From Lysobacter sp. Root690 (GTDB lineage Bacteria; Pseudomonadota; Gammaproteobacteria; Xanthomonadales; Xanthomonadaceae): 64,000 bases of DNA. The stretch lies in contig NZ_LMHM01000001.1 in the NCBI RefSeq assembly GCF_001427785.1, positions 513,807-577,806 on the forward strand, written 5' to 3'. Under the pieces are notes generated by a model that saw only the letters and a program-made list of their open reading frames with translations, did no database searches and was not told where the DNA came from. Position numbers and translations under genes: made by a program. Positions 42,474 to 51,826 of this stretch are shown in pieces. The stretch's first letter is position 1, and each line of letters starts with the position of its first letter.

Positions 42474-43241
42474 TCAAGGCGCCTGCTTGTCCGCCTCGAC
42501 GCCCGCGCGCGGCTGCGACGGCACCTTGCCGCCGCGCCAACGCGCGAACGCGGCCGCGTCGCCGTCGAACACGTTCAGATCGACCGGACCGACGATGCCG
42601 GCGACGCGAGCGCGGTTGTGGTACTGCCACAGCACCCACGGCGCGCTCGCGTCGGGCGCGCGCACGATCGCGCGCCGCCACAGCGCGCGCGGCGGCAATG
42701 CCTGGCGATATGCCGCGAGGAATTCCGGCGTGACGTACAGCAGCGCCGGTTTCGCGTAGGCGTGTTCGACCGCTTGCAGGTAGGCATCGAGTTCGCGGCG
42801 CAGGGTCGCGTCGTCCGGGGTCTTGCCGCAGTTGCCGCCGAACTCCAGGTCCACCGCCGGCGGCAAGGCATCGGCGGCGACCGGCACCGCGTCGATGAAG
42901 TTGCGCGCCTGCTCGGCACCACTGCGGCAGAAGGTGAAGAAGTGATACGCGCCGGTGGCGATGCCGGCCGCGCGCGCGGCGCGCCAGTTCTCGGCGAAGC
43001 GCCGGTCGCGGTGGTCGCCGCCTTCGCTGGACTTTAGATAGACGAAGGCGACGTCGTCGCGCGCGACCGCGGGCCAGTCGATCGCGGCCTGATGGTGCGA
43101 TACGTCGATGCCGCGTAAGGGAAAACGTTCGCGATCGGGTTGCCAGCGAAGGAACATCCACCAGGCCGCGGCCACGCCCACGGCCGCGAGCAGGATCAGC
43201 GCGGCGATCCACATCGAGATTCGTACGATGCGTTGCTTCAC
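42474..43241 (-). CDS. GH25 muramidase (lysozyme), membrane-anchored
   Basis: A 255-residue protein: short cytoplasmic tail, one helix (about 9-28), then a GH25 domain beginning GIDVSHHQAAIDWPAVARDD. It has the catalytic acidic motif in PAVDLEFGGNC and the closing WQYHN. GH25 enzymes cleave the MurNAc-GlcNAc bond. The N-terminal helix may be a signal anchor or be cleaved. Shares the wall-degrading theme of the window, but stands outside the elongation cluster. Confidence 0.88.
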   Translation of the reverse strand: MKQRIVRISMWIAALILLAAVGVAAAWWMFLRWQPDRERFPLRGIDVSHHQAAIDWPAVARDDVAFVYLKSSEGGDHRDRRFAENWRAARAAGIATGAYHFFTFCRSGAEQARNFIDAVPVAADALPPAVDLEFGGNCGKTPDDATLRRELDAYLQAVEHAYAKPALLYVTPEFLAAYRQALPPRALWRRAIVRAPDASAPWVLWQYHNRARVAGIVGPVDLNVFDGDAAAFARWRGGKVPSQPRAGVEADKQAP

Positions 43242-43329
43242 GGCTGCGTTGCGTCGTGAATCACAGGCGCCGTTTCAGCGGTCGGCAACGGCGTCGCCGC
43301 CGACGCGGTCGCGCCATCGAAAAGCGAGC

Positions 43330-44043
43330 TCATTCTTTCGACGGTCCCCACGACGCTTTCGCCAGTGGAATCCCCGCCTTGCGCAGGATCGCGTTCAATG
43401 CGGCCTGACTGCCCATCGAGTAGGTCTGGCCGTTGCCGCCTTCGTCGTCGCCGTCGATGATGACCCGAACCTGTCCGCATTGGTAACACAACAGCACGTC
43501 GTAGTAGTGTCCACCCGATACGAACGCGACACTATGCCGGTACTCGGGAAGACACATCGAAACGTATCCAGGGATTTTTCCGAGCGATTCGCGCAGGGCC
43601 TTGATCACCTGAGCACGATCGTTCTTGCTGTTCACCGCGACCTTTCCCAGCACCTTGTTGCTGGCCAAACAGTCGTCGCGCGCGCACCATTCGCGCTGGC
43701 TGCGCTCCCATAATTCATCGTCGCGCTTTTCCGCGGCGATGTATTCGGGGCTGCCGTAAGCGCCGCGCCGCGGCGGCGATGTCGGCGGCATAAAAGGCTG
43801 CAACGAGTACAAGGTCAGCGGCCCTTCGATCGCGGCCAACGCGGCCAACGCGCGACCTCGCGGCGAATCGCGCTGCGGCGGTTGCGGCACGTCGGGCTGC
43901 TCCATGCCGCGCTCGCCCACGAGCTTGCTGACTTTGAATTTCTCGCGATTACCCTCGACGGCGTCGGCGCGCCCGGCGAAAAACACCGCGGAAAGCATCA
44001 AGCCGAACATCGCCAGACCGCAAGCGCCGCGCACGCCGATCAT
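43330..44043 (-). CDS. exported hypothetical protein
   Basis: A 237-residue protein with signal peptide (MIGVRGACGLAMFGLMLSAV, cleavage near ADA). It contains four Cys in the second half (EWCARDDCLASNK, MCLPEYRHSV, LLCYQCGQVR), probably disulphides or a metal site. The start overlaps the stop of the preceding lipoprotein gene by one base (TGATG), so it is coupled to it. Family not recognised. Confidence 0.68.
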   Translation of the reverse strand: MIGVRGACGLAMFGLMLSAVFFAGRADAVEGNREKFKVSKLVGERGMEQPDVPQPPQRDSPRGRALAALAAIEGPLTLYSLQPFMPPTSPPRRGAYGSPEYIAAEKRDDELWERSQREWCARDDCLASNKVLGKVAVNSKNDRAQVIKALRESLGKIPGYVSMCLPEYRHSVAFVSGGHYYDVLLCYQCGQVRVIIDGDDEGGNGQTYSMGSQAALNAILRKAGIPLAKASWGPSKE

Positions 44044-44774
44044 CACTTCCAACCCGGCAATTTGTCCTGCTTCAACCCGCCGACTTCGAACGTCGCCGTG
44101 CGCGTGCCGCCGGCCTTGACCGGGAACTCGATGGTCAGTTCCTTGGCCTTGTCGAGCATGCGCCACAGGCCGCGTTCGTCCTCGATGAACATCGCGATCG
44201 CTTCGTCGGTCTTTGGCCTGCGTCCGGCCATGGTCTTGATCTTGCCGTCGATGCCGACCTTGAGCTTGCAGCCGCCGTAGCAATTGAAATCGCCGACCTG
44301 CAATACGAGGTAGCTGCTGCGGCCCCAATCGGGATGATCGCGGAAGATCAGCTGCACCGGGCGCGGCGTGCGGCCATCGGTTTCGACGTTGGCTTTCGCG
44401 TACAGCGACGCCGACAACTGGGTGCCGTCCTTGCCCTTGTCGGTCTTGACCGGCGTGCTCATGTACGACCACAGCGACTCGACCCGGCGCTGCTCGCGCG
44501 CCAGCTTGGCCTTGCCCTGCGCTTCCTCGTACAGCGGCCGCACCCGATCGGCGGTCGGCGTGCCCGGATACTTGGAGGTGACGATCTCGCCATAGGCCGC
44601 GGCCATTTCCCAGTTCTGCTGACCGTAGGCGCCGTCGAAATCCTTGGCCGCGGTCGCCGCGGCCTGTTCCTGCTGCGCGGCCTTGGCCGCTTCGGCGATC
44701 TTGGGATCGGGCTTTTCGCAGGCAGCGAGAATCATCGCGGCGGCGAGCAGCAAGGTGGCGGTACGGGTATTCAT
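44043..44774 (-). CDS. lipoprotein of unknown function
   Basis: A 243-residue lipoprotein (MNTRTATLLLAAAMILAAC, Cys19). An Ala/Lys/Gln-rich helical segment (KIAEAAKAAQQEQAAATAAK) is followed by a TPR-like stretch (WEMAAAYGEIVTSKYPGTPT) and a beta-rich C-terminal domain with a Cys pair (GDFNCYGGCKLKVGIDGK). It overlaps the genes on both sides (hydrolase upstream by four bases, exported protein downstream by one), so the three form one translational unit. Confidence 0.75.
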   Translation of the reverse strand: MNTRTATLLLAAAMILAACEKPDPKIAEAAKAAQQEQAAATAAKDFDGAYGQQNWEMAAAYGEIVTSKYPGTPTADRVRPLYEEAQGKAKLAREQRRVESLWSYMSTPVKTDKGKDGTQLSASLYAKANVETDGRTPRPVQLIFRDHPDWGRSSYLVLQVGDFNCYGGCKLKVGIDGKIKTMAGRRPKTDEAIAMFIEDERGLWRMLDKAKELTIEFPVKAGGTRTATFEVGGLKQDKLPGWK

Positions 44775-45748
44775 CGTGCTTGGCCCTTGTCTATCAGTTG
44801 GGTCACGGCCTGCGCGGCCGCATCGGGACGTTCGACGATCGACATGTGGCCGCAACCGTCGAGCAATACGCGCTGCGCTTGCGGCAGTTGCGCCGCGTAC
44901 AACTCCAGCGCACTGGCATCGATCACCGCGTCCTGCCGGCACCATAGCAGCAGCGCCGGTTGAGCGATGCGCGCGGCCTCGATGCCGGGCAGAAAGCGCT
45001 CGTCGCCGCGGCCGATCTTGTCGAGCACGGATTGCTCGAACGCCGCATCGCGCTTGCGCCGTTCGATATAGATGCCGTCGGCCGGCCACGGGATCGACGG
45101 CTTGGTGCGCGGATCGAAGAACACGGTGTCGATGTAGCGTTGCAGCGATGCGGCGTCGTCGACCGCGAACGGATTCTTGCCGTCCAGCACCTCGATGCCG
45201 AACCGGTTGTCCTTGAAGCGCACGCCGGCTGCATCGAACAGACCAAACCGATCGACCAGTTGCGGATGCCGCGCAGTGGTCAGCGCGACGATGCCGCCGC
45301 CCATCGAATGGCCGAGCAATACGATCGGGCTGCCGTCCTTGCGCGCGACCTGTTCGATGAAGCGCGCGACGCGATCGTTCTGGGCGACGAATCCGTAATC
45401 CCCGCCCTGCTTGCGCTCGCTCTCGCCCCAGCCCGGCAGATCCGGGATGAAGATGCGATAGCGGCCGTGCAGCCGCTGCGCGAGCGGATACCAGTTTTCC
45501 TTGCCGCCGGTGAAGCCGTGGATCATGACGATGGTCGGCGCGTTCGCCGGCGCGTCGTCGTTGTAGGCGTAGACCCAGCGCTGATCGTCGATCTTGACCG
45601 CGTTGCGGGTCAGTCCGGCGGCGATGCGCTGGCGGGCGAAATCGGCCAGCACGACGCGATACGGATCCCACCACAGCCACACGAACAGCGCGCACAACAA
45701 AACGGCCGCCCCGAGGGCGACCGTCTTGATGATGCGTCGCAGGCTCAT
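44771..45748 (-). CDS. alpha/beta-fold hydrolase
   Basis: A 325-residue protein with one N-terminal helix (VALGAAVLLCALFVWLWWDP) and a hydrolase domain: HGFTGGKENW, nucleophile GHSMGGG, acid in CRQDAVIDASAL, and His in DGCGHMSIVERP. This is the pattern of membrane-anchored lipases or esterases of the LipH/MhpC type. It is the first gene of the hydrolase-lipoprotein-exported protein unit and lies 22 bp after the M1 peptidase gene. Confidence 0.85.
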   Translation of the reverse strand: MSLRRIIKTVALGAAVLLCALFVWLWWDPYRVVLADFARQRIAAGLTRNAVKIDDQRWVYAYNDDAPANAPTIVMIHGFTGGKENWYPLAQRLHGRYRIFIPDLPGWGESERKQGGDYGFVAQNDRVARFIEQVARKDGSPIVLLGHSMGGGIVALTTARHPQLVDRFGLFDAAGVRFKDNRFGIEVLDGKNPFAVDDAASLQRYIDTVFFDPRTKPSIPWPADGIYIERRKRDAAFEQSVLDKIGRGDERFLPGIEAARIAQPALLLWCRQDAVIDASALELYAAQLPQAQRVLLDGCGHMSIVERPDAAAQAVTQLIDKGQAR

Positions 45749-45770
45749 GCGCTTGCGCTGCCGGACCGGC

Positions 45771-47738
45771 TTACTGACCGGCCGCCGACGGCTGCGCCGG
45801 CTCCTTGGCCTTGGCGATCACCGCCTCGACCGAACCGGTGGTGATCGGGTGATAACCCGGCTTGGCCTTGGCGAAGGTGTCCTCGGCCAGCTTCAGGCCT
45901 TCGGGCGTTTTCACCAGTTCGCCGTAGGTCGGCATGATCAGCTTGCGCCGGCCGATGGTGGTGAGGAACGCGGCGATGGCCTGGTCGGCCTGGTGATAAC
46001 CGCTGCGCACCGTCAGCGGATACCAGCGCTGGGCGATCTCGCCGTTCGGCGTGCCGGTGAACTTGTACGCCGCATCCAGCGCGCCGAGCTGATCGACGCT
46101 GAGTTTTTCCGGCATGCCTTCGATGAAATGCACCCATTCCTGGGTGGTCCACTTCGCGGTCAGCGCCTTGTCCGGCAGCGCGCCGCCGTCGACCCAGGTC
46201 TTGCGCGCGGCATCTACCGCGTCGAAACGCGGCGACACCGTGGCCGGCGCCGACTTCGGAATGCCCGACCCGTAGATCCATTCGTCCAGCTCGGCTTCGC
46301 TGACCTTGCCCGGATGCTTGGCGAGCAGGTTGGCCTTGGCGTAGTCGACGAACTGGGTGGTCGCGATGCTCTGGAACGCGAAGTGATTGAAGTAGTCGCG
46401 CAGGAACGGATCGAACACCTCGCGGCCGTAGCGCTGTTCGAGGAACTGCAGGAACCACGCGCCCTTGGTGTAGACGGTCGCGCTGCTGGCTTCGTCCGGG
46501 TCCTTGAGCACGCCGGGCTTGAGCGCCAGCGCCTGCAGCTTGGGATCGATGGTCTTGAATTCGGCGGCGAGCTCGTTGCGGCCGATCACGCTCTCCATGT
46601 CGGAGCGCTCCTTGCCGTACAGCGCCTCGACGATGCGGTTCTCGACGTAGCTGGTGAAGCCTTCGTTGAGCCAGGCGTCCTTGCTGCTGCTGAAGGTCAC
46701 CAGGTTGCCCGACCAGCTGTGCGCCAGCTCATGCGCGACCAGCGACACCAGCGACTTGTCGCCGACGATCACGGTCGGCGTGGCGAAGGTCAGGCGCGGG
46801 TTCTCCATGCCGCCGTACGGGAACGACGGCGGCAGCACCAGGATGTCGTAACGCTCCCAGCGATACGGGCCGTACAACTTCTCCGTGGTCTCCATCATCT
46901 TTTCGGTGTCGACGAACTCGGTCGCGGCCTTTTTGACCATGCCCGGCTCGGCCCACACGCCGCTGCGGTTGGAGATCGGCTGGAACACCAGATCGCCGGC
47001 CGCGATCGCGAGCAGATACGACGGGATCTTCTGCGGCATCTTGAATTCGTAGTCGCCGTCGCGCGCCGCCTTGGGATCGTTGTCGGCGCTCATCAGCACC
47101 ATCGCGTCCTTCGGCGCGGTGACATGCGCGGTGTAGGTGAAGCGCACGCTCGGCGTATCCTGCAGCGGCACCCACGAACGCGCGTGGATCTGCTGCGACT
47201 GGCTGAACATGAAGGGCGTTTTCTTGCCCTGAGTCATCGACGGTTCCAGCCACTGCAGGCCCGACGCGCTCGGCGAAGTCGCGTAGCTCACGCGGATGCG
47301 CTTGTTGCGATCCGGCGCTTCGATGGTGAGCTTGCTGCCGAGGGTCTTGTCGGCGTCGGCGAGGCTGTACTTGAGGTCGACCCACTTGCCGTCGTCGCGT
47401 TCGCCGACGATCTTTTCGATCTTCAGGTCGCGCGTGTCGAGCACGAGCTGGTTGGCCTTCGGATCGGTCCACGCCAGGGTGTAGGTCGCGCTGCCGGTCA
47501 GGGTCTTGCTGGCGAAATCGACCGCGAGCAGCAGGGCCAGATCGTCGATGCGCACCAGATCGGGCTGGGCGTAGGAATGTTCGTCGCGGTCGGCCGCGGC
47601 TACGGCGGTGTCGGTCACTTTGGCCTCCGGCGTCGCGGTGGTCTTGGAAGCGTCGGCGGCCGGCGCGGCATCGCGCGAGCAACCGGCGGCGGCGGTCAGG
47701 GCCGCGACAAGGCAAACGGTCAGGATCGAGGTACGCAT
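45771..47738 (-). CDS. M1-family zinc aminopeptidase lipoprotein
   Basis: A 655-residue lipoprotein (LTVCLVAALTAAAGC, Cys19). Central motifs: GGMENP-type exopeptidase loop (YGGMENPRLTFATP) and HELAHSWSGN with zinc ligands His336 and His340, and Glu in WLNEGFTSYVENR. The C-terminal helical domain resembles leukotriene-A4-hydrolase-type M1 members (ERYGREVFDPFLRDYFNHFA). It removes N-terminal residues from peptides, here at the cell envelope. The start is chosen at the lipoprotein signal; a long open frame upstream lacks similarity. Confidence 0.92.
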   Translation of the reverse strand: MRTSILTVCLVAALTAAAGCSRDAAPAADASKTTATPEAKVTDTAVAAADRDEHSYAQPDLVRIDDLALLLAVDFASKTLTGSATYTLAWTDPKANQLVLDTRDLKIEKIVGERDDGKWVDLKYSLADADKTLGSKLTIEAPDRNKRIRVSYATSPSASGLQWLEPSMTQGKKTPFMFSQSQQIHARSWVPLQDTPSVRFTYTAHVTAPKDAMVLMSADNDPKAARDGDYEFKMPQKIPSYLLAIAAGDLVFQPISNRSGVWAEPGMVKKAATEFVDTEKMMETTEKLYGPYRWERYDILVLPPSFPYGGMENPRLTFATPTVIVGDKSLVSLVAHELAHSWSGNLVTFSSSKDAWLNEGFTSYVENRIVEALYGKERSDMESVIGRNELAAEFKTIDPKLQALALKPGVLKDPDEASSATVYTKGAWFLQFLEQRYGREVFDPFLRDYFNHFAFQSIATTQFVDYAKANLLAKHPGKVSEAELDEWIYGSGIPKSAPATVSPRFDAVDAARKTWVDGGALPDKALTAKWTTQEWVHFIEGMPEKLSVDQLGALDAAYKFTGTPNGEIAQRWYPLTVRSGYHQADQAIAAFLTTIGRRKLIMPTYGELVKTPEGLKLAEDTFAKAKPGYHPITTGSVEAVIAKAKEPAQPSAAGQ

Positions 47739-48166
47739 GGAAAACCACGGCAGCGGGTGAGGGCCCGAGTGTAGCGCCTCGCCCCGGCGCTGGGCTTGTG
47801 CATGTTGGCAGGTCGCGGGGATGGGTCGCGGTGGGCTGGATCGTGGGCGATGCGGCGATCTTGCCGGTGCGGGGTTCGGGCCGAAGCCCTCTCGCGAGAA
47901 AGATTCCGCGGCCATGTGGCCGATACGGTTACGCGAATGAAACGCGACGCCAGACGCTGGATCTGTCCAGTGCGCGACAAAGCCACGAAGTTTCTGTGGG
48001 AGGGGCTTCAGCCCCGACGCTTTCCGCTCCAACGCGACGAAACCCACAGAACCGAATTCGCTCCGACCACGACAGCAATACGCATCGTCCTGACCGCCCC
48101 CGCTGCGCAACCGCCGCGACCGGGCTAGCGTGGACGCCCTACTCCCACCTTTCGGAAACCCTCGAC
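47739..48166. other. divergent gap with a REP-like hairpin
   Basis: The gap lies between the minus-strand M1 peptidase gene and the plus-strand SDR gene. It contains a GTGGGAGGGGCTTCAGCCCC hairpin with trailing GACGCTTTCCGCTCC (about 47995-48030), a short REP type common in Xanthomonadaceae. A related GTGGGCGCGGCTTCAGCTCC copy occurs at 50276. No gene is seen here. Confidence 0.55.
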
Positions 48167-48910
48167 ATGAGCCTTCCCCTCGCAGGAAAAGTCGCCCTGG
48201 TCACCGGCGGCAGCCGCGGCATCGGCGCGGCGATCGCCAAACGCCTGGCCGACGACGGCGCCGACGTAGTGCTGACCTACGCGCGCGCAGCCGACCAGGC
48301 CAACGCGGTCGCCCAGCGGATTCAGGCCGGCGGCCGCCGCGCGCTCGCGCTGGCCGCCGACAGCGCCGATCCGCAGGCAGTGATCGCCGCGGTCGAACGC
48401 ACGGTCGCCGAATTCGGCCGCATCGACATCGTGGTCAACAACGCCGGCGTATTTCCCTACGGTCCGTTCGAGGACGAGAGCGCCGAGAGCTACGAGCGGG
48501 TGATGGCGATCCATGTACGCGCGCCATTCGTGGCCGCGCAGGCCGCATCCAAACACCTGCCGCGCGGCGGCCGCATCATCACCATCGGCAGTTGCCTGGG
48601 CGAGCGCGTCGGCGCGCCGGGGATGACCTTGTACTCGATGAGCAAGGCCGCGGTGCTCGGCCTGAGCAAGGGGCTGGCGCAGGACCTGGGCAAGCGTGGG
48701 ATCACCGTCAACGTGGTTCAGCCCGGCCCGGTCGATACCGACATGAACCCGGCCGACGGCGAAGGCGCCGATCACCAGCGCGCCGGTTTGCCGCTGGGCG
48801 AATTCGGCCGCGCCGAGGATGTCGCCGCGACGGTGGCGCATCTGGCCGGGCCGGGTGGGAATTTCATTACGGGTACGGCGATTTCGGTGGATGGTGGGTT
48901 TTCGGCTTAA
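48167..48910 (+). CDS. short-chain dehydrogenase/reductase
   Basis: A 247-residue classical SDR: cofactor motif TGGSRGIG near residue 14, NNAG at about 90, active-site Ser in IGSCLGERVGAPGM and YSMSK (Tyr-x-x-x-Lys), then VNVVQPGPVDTDM. The Arg after the glycine motif (SRG) and Arg in YARAAD fit NADPH preference. The product is an oxidoreductase of unknown substrate. Confidence 0.9.
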   Translation: MSLPLAGKVALVTGGSRGIGAAIAKRLADDGADVVLTYARAADQANAVAQRIQAGGRRALALAADSADPQAVIAAVERTVAEFGRIDIVVNNAGVFPYGPFEDESAESYERVMAIHVRAPFVAAQAASKHLPRGGRIITIGSCLGERVGAPGMTLYSMSKAAVLGLSKGLAQDLGKRGITVNVVQPGPVDTDMNPADGEGADHQRAGLPLGEFGRAEDVAATVAHLAGPGGNFITGTAISVDGGFSA

Positions 48911-49015
48911 GGTAGCGGACGCGGGTTGGTTGCTGGGACCGCGGTGCTTAGTTGATCAATGCAGCGAGGTCCGCGAGCTGGTGCTTCCTAGCCGTGCCTG
49001 CGCCCCTTCCAGGCC

Positions 49016-49149
49016 GTCATTCCCGCGAACGCGGGAATCCAGTGACTTGAACGTTGCCGCGCCGATATCAAAGAGTGGTTCACTCGCCATCCATCAACGT
49101 CCCGCCCTTGCACAAAAGTCGCTGGATTCCCGCGTTCGCGGGAATGACG
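49016..49149. repeat. REPIN-like element, GTCATTCCCGCGAACGCGGG family, copy 1
   Basis: Left arm GTCATTCCCGCGAACGCGGG plus AATCC (49016-49040); right arm is its inverse, GGATTCCCGCGTTCGCGGG plus AATGAC (49123-49149). The 82-bp spacer shares AGTGACTTGAA, CGCCATCC and AAAGTCGCT with the copy at 51.0 kb. Confidence 0.85.
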
Positions 49150-49215
49150 AATTGAGAGTTGCGACGCTGTTGTCGCTGCACGCGGATTGTCATTGCGCAT
49201 GCGTCGGCTTTTGCT

Positions 49216-49301
49216 CGTCATCCCCGCGCAGGCGGGGATCCAGAGACTTCAGAGTCATGCCGCGGTGAAGCCCTGGATCCCCGCCTTCGCGGGGATGACG
49301 G
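49216..49301. repeat. REP pair, GTCATCCCCGC variant
   Basis: CGTCATCCCCGCGCAGGCGG plus GGATCCAG, then CTGGATCCCCGCCTTCGCGG plus GGATGACG in inverse orientation. It is a variant subtype of the preceding element with a shorter spacer. The rest of 48911-49413 holds no gene. Confidence 0.8.
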
Positions 49302-49413
49302 ACTTGGGGGTTAATAAGTCAAACGGGATACACGCTAGACGCGAGATACGCGAAAAATAGCAGCGACGCTCTCGAACGATCGCTCGACTTATGCCTGTGC
49401 GCCGCTGGCGGCG

Positions 49414-50175
49414 TTACGCCTTATACCCAGTATGAATCGCGCAGATACCCGCGCTCAGATTCTTGTAATCCACGCGCGCGAAGCCCGCGTCAACCATCAT
49501 CTGCTTGAGCTCGTCCTGCGGCGGGTGCTTGCGGATGCTCTCGGACAGATAGCGATAGCTCTCGCTGTCGTTGGCGAACAGCTTGCCCAGACGCGGCAGC
49601 ACGTTGAACGAGTGGAAGTCGTAGATCGGCTTGAACCACTCGGCCTTCACTTCGGAAAATTCGAGCACGCGCGCCTGGCCGCCGACCTTGAGCACGCGCA
49701 GCATCTCGCGCAGCGCGGCGTCCTTGTCGGTGACGTTGCGCAGGCCGAAGGCGATGGTGACCAGGTCGAAACTCGCATCCGGGAACGGCAGCGACTCGGC
49801 GTTGAGCTGCACGTATTCGAACCCCGACACGCGGCCGCGATCGGTCATGCGGTCGCGACCGACCCGCAGCATGTCCTGGTTGATGTCGCCCAGCACGATC
49901 ACGCCGCGGTCGCCGACCCGGTCGCGCAGGAGCGCTGCGATGTCGCCGGTGCCGCCGGCCAGATCGAGCACGCGGTCGCCGCGGCGGACCTGCGCGGTGG
50001 CGGTGAAATAGCGCTTCCAGACCCGATGGATGCCCAGGCTCATCAGGTCGTTCATCAGGTCGTAGTTGCTGGCGACCGAGGAGAACACTTCGCCGACCAG
50101 CTTGCGCTTTTGCTCGCGCGGAACGTCGCGGAAACCGAAGTGGGTGGTGTCGGGCTTGGGGGTGGATTCGCTCAT
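49414..50175 (-). CDS. ubiE: ubiquinone/menaquinone biosynthesis C-methyltransferase
   Basis: A 253-residue class I SAM methyltransferase: [20 protein letters not shown] at the start, SAM loop [15 protein letters not shown], then [20 protein letters not shown] and [12 protein letters not shown] at the end. All are textbook UbiE. It methylates demethylmenaquinone or the ubiquinone precursor (2-polyprenyl-6-methoxybenzoquinol). The ATG at 50175 gives the standard length; the open frame upstream is not part of it. ubiJ and ubiB, often adjacent, are not in this window. Confidence 0.96.
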   Translation of the reverse strand: MSESTPKPDTTHFGFRDVPREQKRKLVGEVFSSVASNYDLMNDLMSLGIHRVWKRYFTATAQVRRGDRVLDLAGGTGDIAALLRDRVGDRGVIVLGDINQDMLRVGRDRMTDRGRVSGFEYVQLNAESLPFPDASFDLVTIAFGLRNVTDKDAALREMLRVLKVGGQARVLEFSEVKAEWFKPIYDFHSFNVLPRLGKLFANDSESYRYLSESIRKHPPQDELKQMMVDAGFARVDYKNLSAGICAIHTGYKA

Positions 50176-50400
50176 GGGCCGATTATCGCACGGGGCGGCG
50201 CAAGCGGCAGGTGAGACGGTTTGCCGCGCCGGGGCGGTATCGCGGCCCTGCCCTGTTCCGCGCCGCCGGCTTTTTGTGGGCGCGGCTTCAGCTCCGGAGC
50301 GTTCCGTCCGGCGCGACGCCCCAGGCGCAAGGCGGGGCCGAGCCCCTGCCACGAGGCCGCTGTCCGCGTCGCTTCCGCGAAGTTTTGGCATCATCTCGCG

Positions 50401-50883
50401 ATGACCGCGAACCTGACCTGGCAGAGCAAGCCCTACGCCGAACTGAGCCTGGACGAGCTGTACGACCTGCTGCGCCTGCGCGCGGAAGTGTTCGTGATCG
50501 AACAGAACTGTGTGTACCTCGATCCCGACGGCAAGGACCGCCATCCGCAGGCCCTACATCTGTTCGGGCGCGACGCCGACGGCACCCTCGCCGCCTACCT
50601 GCGCATCCTGCCGCCGGGGCTGAGTTTTCCGCAGGTCAGTTTCGGCCGCGTGCTGACCGCCGCGAGCCACCGCGGACGCGGTGTCGGCGGTCCGATGCTG
50701 GAAGCGGCGCTGGGCGCGATCGAACGCGTCTGGCCGGGCGCGGATATTCAGATCGGCGCGCAGGCGCATCTGCTCGGGTATTACGGGCGGTATGGGTTCG
50801 AGCCGTCGTCGGAGCCGTACGACGAGGATGGGATTCCACACGTCGATCTGTTGCGGCGTGGGCGGGGGGTGGGGTCGGGTTGA
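50401..50883 (+). CDS. ElaA-like GNAT acetyltransferase
   Basis: A 160-residue GNAT protein, [40 protein letters not shown], the acetyl-CoA loop [14 protein letters not shown] (R/Q-x-x-G-x-G/A), then [17 protein letters not shown]. The N-terminal pattern is that of ElaA. Substrate unknown. Confidence 0.88.
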   Translation: MTANLTWQSKPYAELSLDELYDLLRLRAEVFVIEQNCVYLDPDGKDRHPQALHLFGRDADGTLAAYLRILPPGLSFPQVSFGRVLTAASHRGRGVGGPMLEAALGAIERVWPGADIQIGAQAHLLGYYGRYGFEPSSEPYDEDGIPHVDLLRRGRGVGSG

Positions 50884-51012
50884 GGGCGGCTTTGCTCGAC
50901 GCCGCGCCTTATACCTGCCGTTGCAACCTGTCTGATACCAACCGCCGCTTCGAATCTCTCAGCCCGTCATTGCTACCAATCGGCCGACCTGCCGTTCGCA
51001 CGAACCTCCCAG

Positions 51013-51150
51013 CCGTCATTCCCGCGAACGCGGGAATCCAGTGACTTGAAACGTGGCCGCGCTGACTCCGAACAGATGATCCACGCGCCATCCGCCAATG
51101 CATCGCCCTTGCCGAAAGTCGCTGGATTCCCGCGTTCGCGGGAATGACGG
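51013..51150. repeat. REPIN-like element, GTCATTCCCGCGAACGCGGG family, copy 2
   Basis: Arms at 51013-51039 and 51122-51150, inverted and otherwise identical to the element at 49016. Its spacer shares AGTGACTTGAA, CGCGCCATCC and GAAAGTCGCT with that copy, so the whole doublet, not just the arms, is homologous. The rest of 50884-51264 has no gene. Confidence 0.85.
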
Positions 51151-51264
51151 GCCTGGGGTGCGATCGCCTCATCAGCGCCCCCGCACCTCGCCCATCAACG
51201 CACCCCGCACTCGACCCGGCGCCGCGCTCGCGCCAGACTGGCGGCCATCGCTCAGGAATCCCAC

Positions 51265-51720
51265 ATGATCGCCACCCCCGACTACCGCGCCCTACTCGCC
51301 ACCGCCGTCGCCGAAGCCCGTCAGGGCTTGGCCGAGGGCGGCATTCCGATCGGCGCGGCGCTGTTCCACGACGACGGCCGCCTGCTCGGCTGCGGCCACA
51401 ATCGCCGCATCCAGGAGAACGATCCGTCCGTTCACGGCGAAACCGACGCCTTCCGCAAGGCCGGCCGCCAGCGCCGTTACCGCGACACGATCATGGTCAC
51501 CACGCTCGCGCCGTGCTGGTACTGCAGCGGCTTGGTGCGCCAGTTCAACATCGGCACGGTGGTGGTCGGCGAATCGGTCAACTTCAGCGGCGGCGTGGAT
51601 TGGCTGCGCGAGGCCGGGGTCAAGGTGATCGATCTGGCCGACCAGGAATGCATCGAAATGCTCGGCGGTTACATCGCCGCCAATCCGGATGTCTGGAACG
51701 AGGACATCGGCGAGGATTGA
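51265..51720 (+). CDS. nucleoside/cytosine deaminase
   Basis: A 151-residue zinc deaminase: SVHGETDAFRKAG supplies the His ligand and catalytic Glu, and TLAPCWYCSG the two Cys ligands. The length, DGRLLGCGHNRRI segment and C-terminal VIDLADQECIEMLGGYI resemble yeast-type cytosine deaminase more than guanine deaminase. Its stop lies two bases before the heptamer repeat. Confidence 0.88.
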   Translation: MIATPDYRALLATAVAEARQGLAEGGIPIGAALFHDDGRLLGCGHNRRIQENDPSVHGETDAFRKAGRQRRYRDTIMVTTLAPCWYCSGLVRQFNIGTVVVGESVNFSGGVDWLREAGVKVIDLADQECIEMLGGYIAANPDVWNEDIGED

Positions 51721-51722
51721 GG

Positions 51723-51784
51723 TCGGGATTCGGGATTCGGGATTCGGGATTCGGGATTCGGGATTCGGGATTCGGGATTCGGGA
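51723..51784. repeat. perfect 7-bp microsatellite (TCGGGAT)n
   Basis: Eight perfect copies of TCGGGAT and a partial ninth, starting two bases after the deaminase stop. It lies 43 bp before the next start codon, in the leader of the downstream gene. Reading across it in frame gives a spurious FGIRDSG-type peptide. Confidence 0.92.
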
Positions 51785-51826
51785 AAAGTCTGTTTCCACC
51801 GGTTTTCGTGCGCAAGCGTGCTGGCG

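Noticed and set aside
47296-47484. A short plus-strand frame opposite the M1 peptidase
   Set aside because: It lies wholly inside a clear lipoprotein peptidase gene, antisense, with no supporting signal.
51689-51826. An upstream start for the GNAT gene including FGIRDSG repeats
   Set aside because: That part is translated microsatellite overlapping the end of the deaminase gene. The internal ATG at 51827 starts the real domain.
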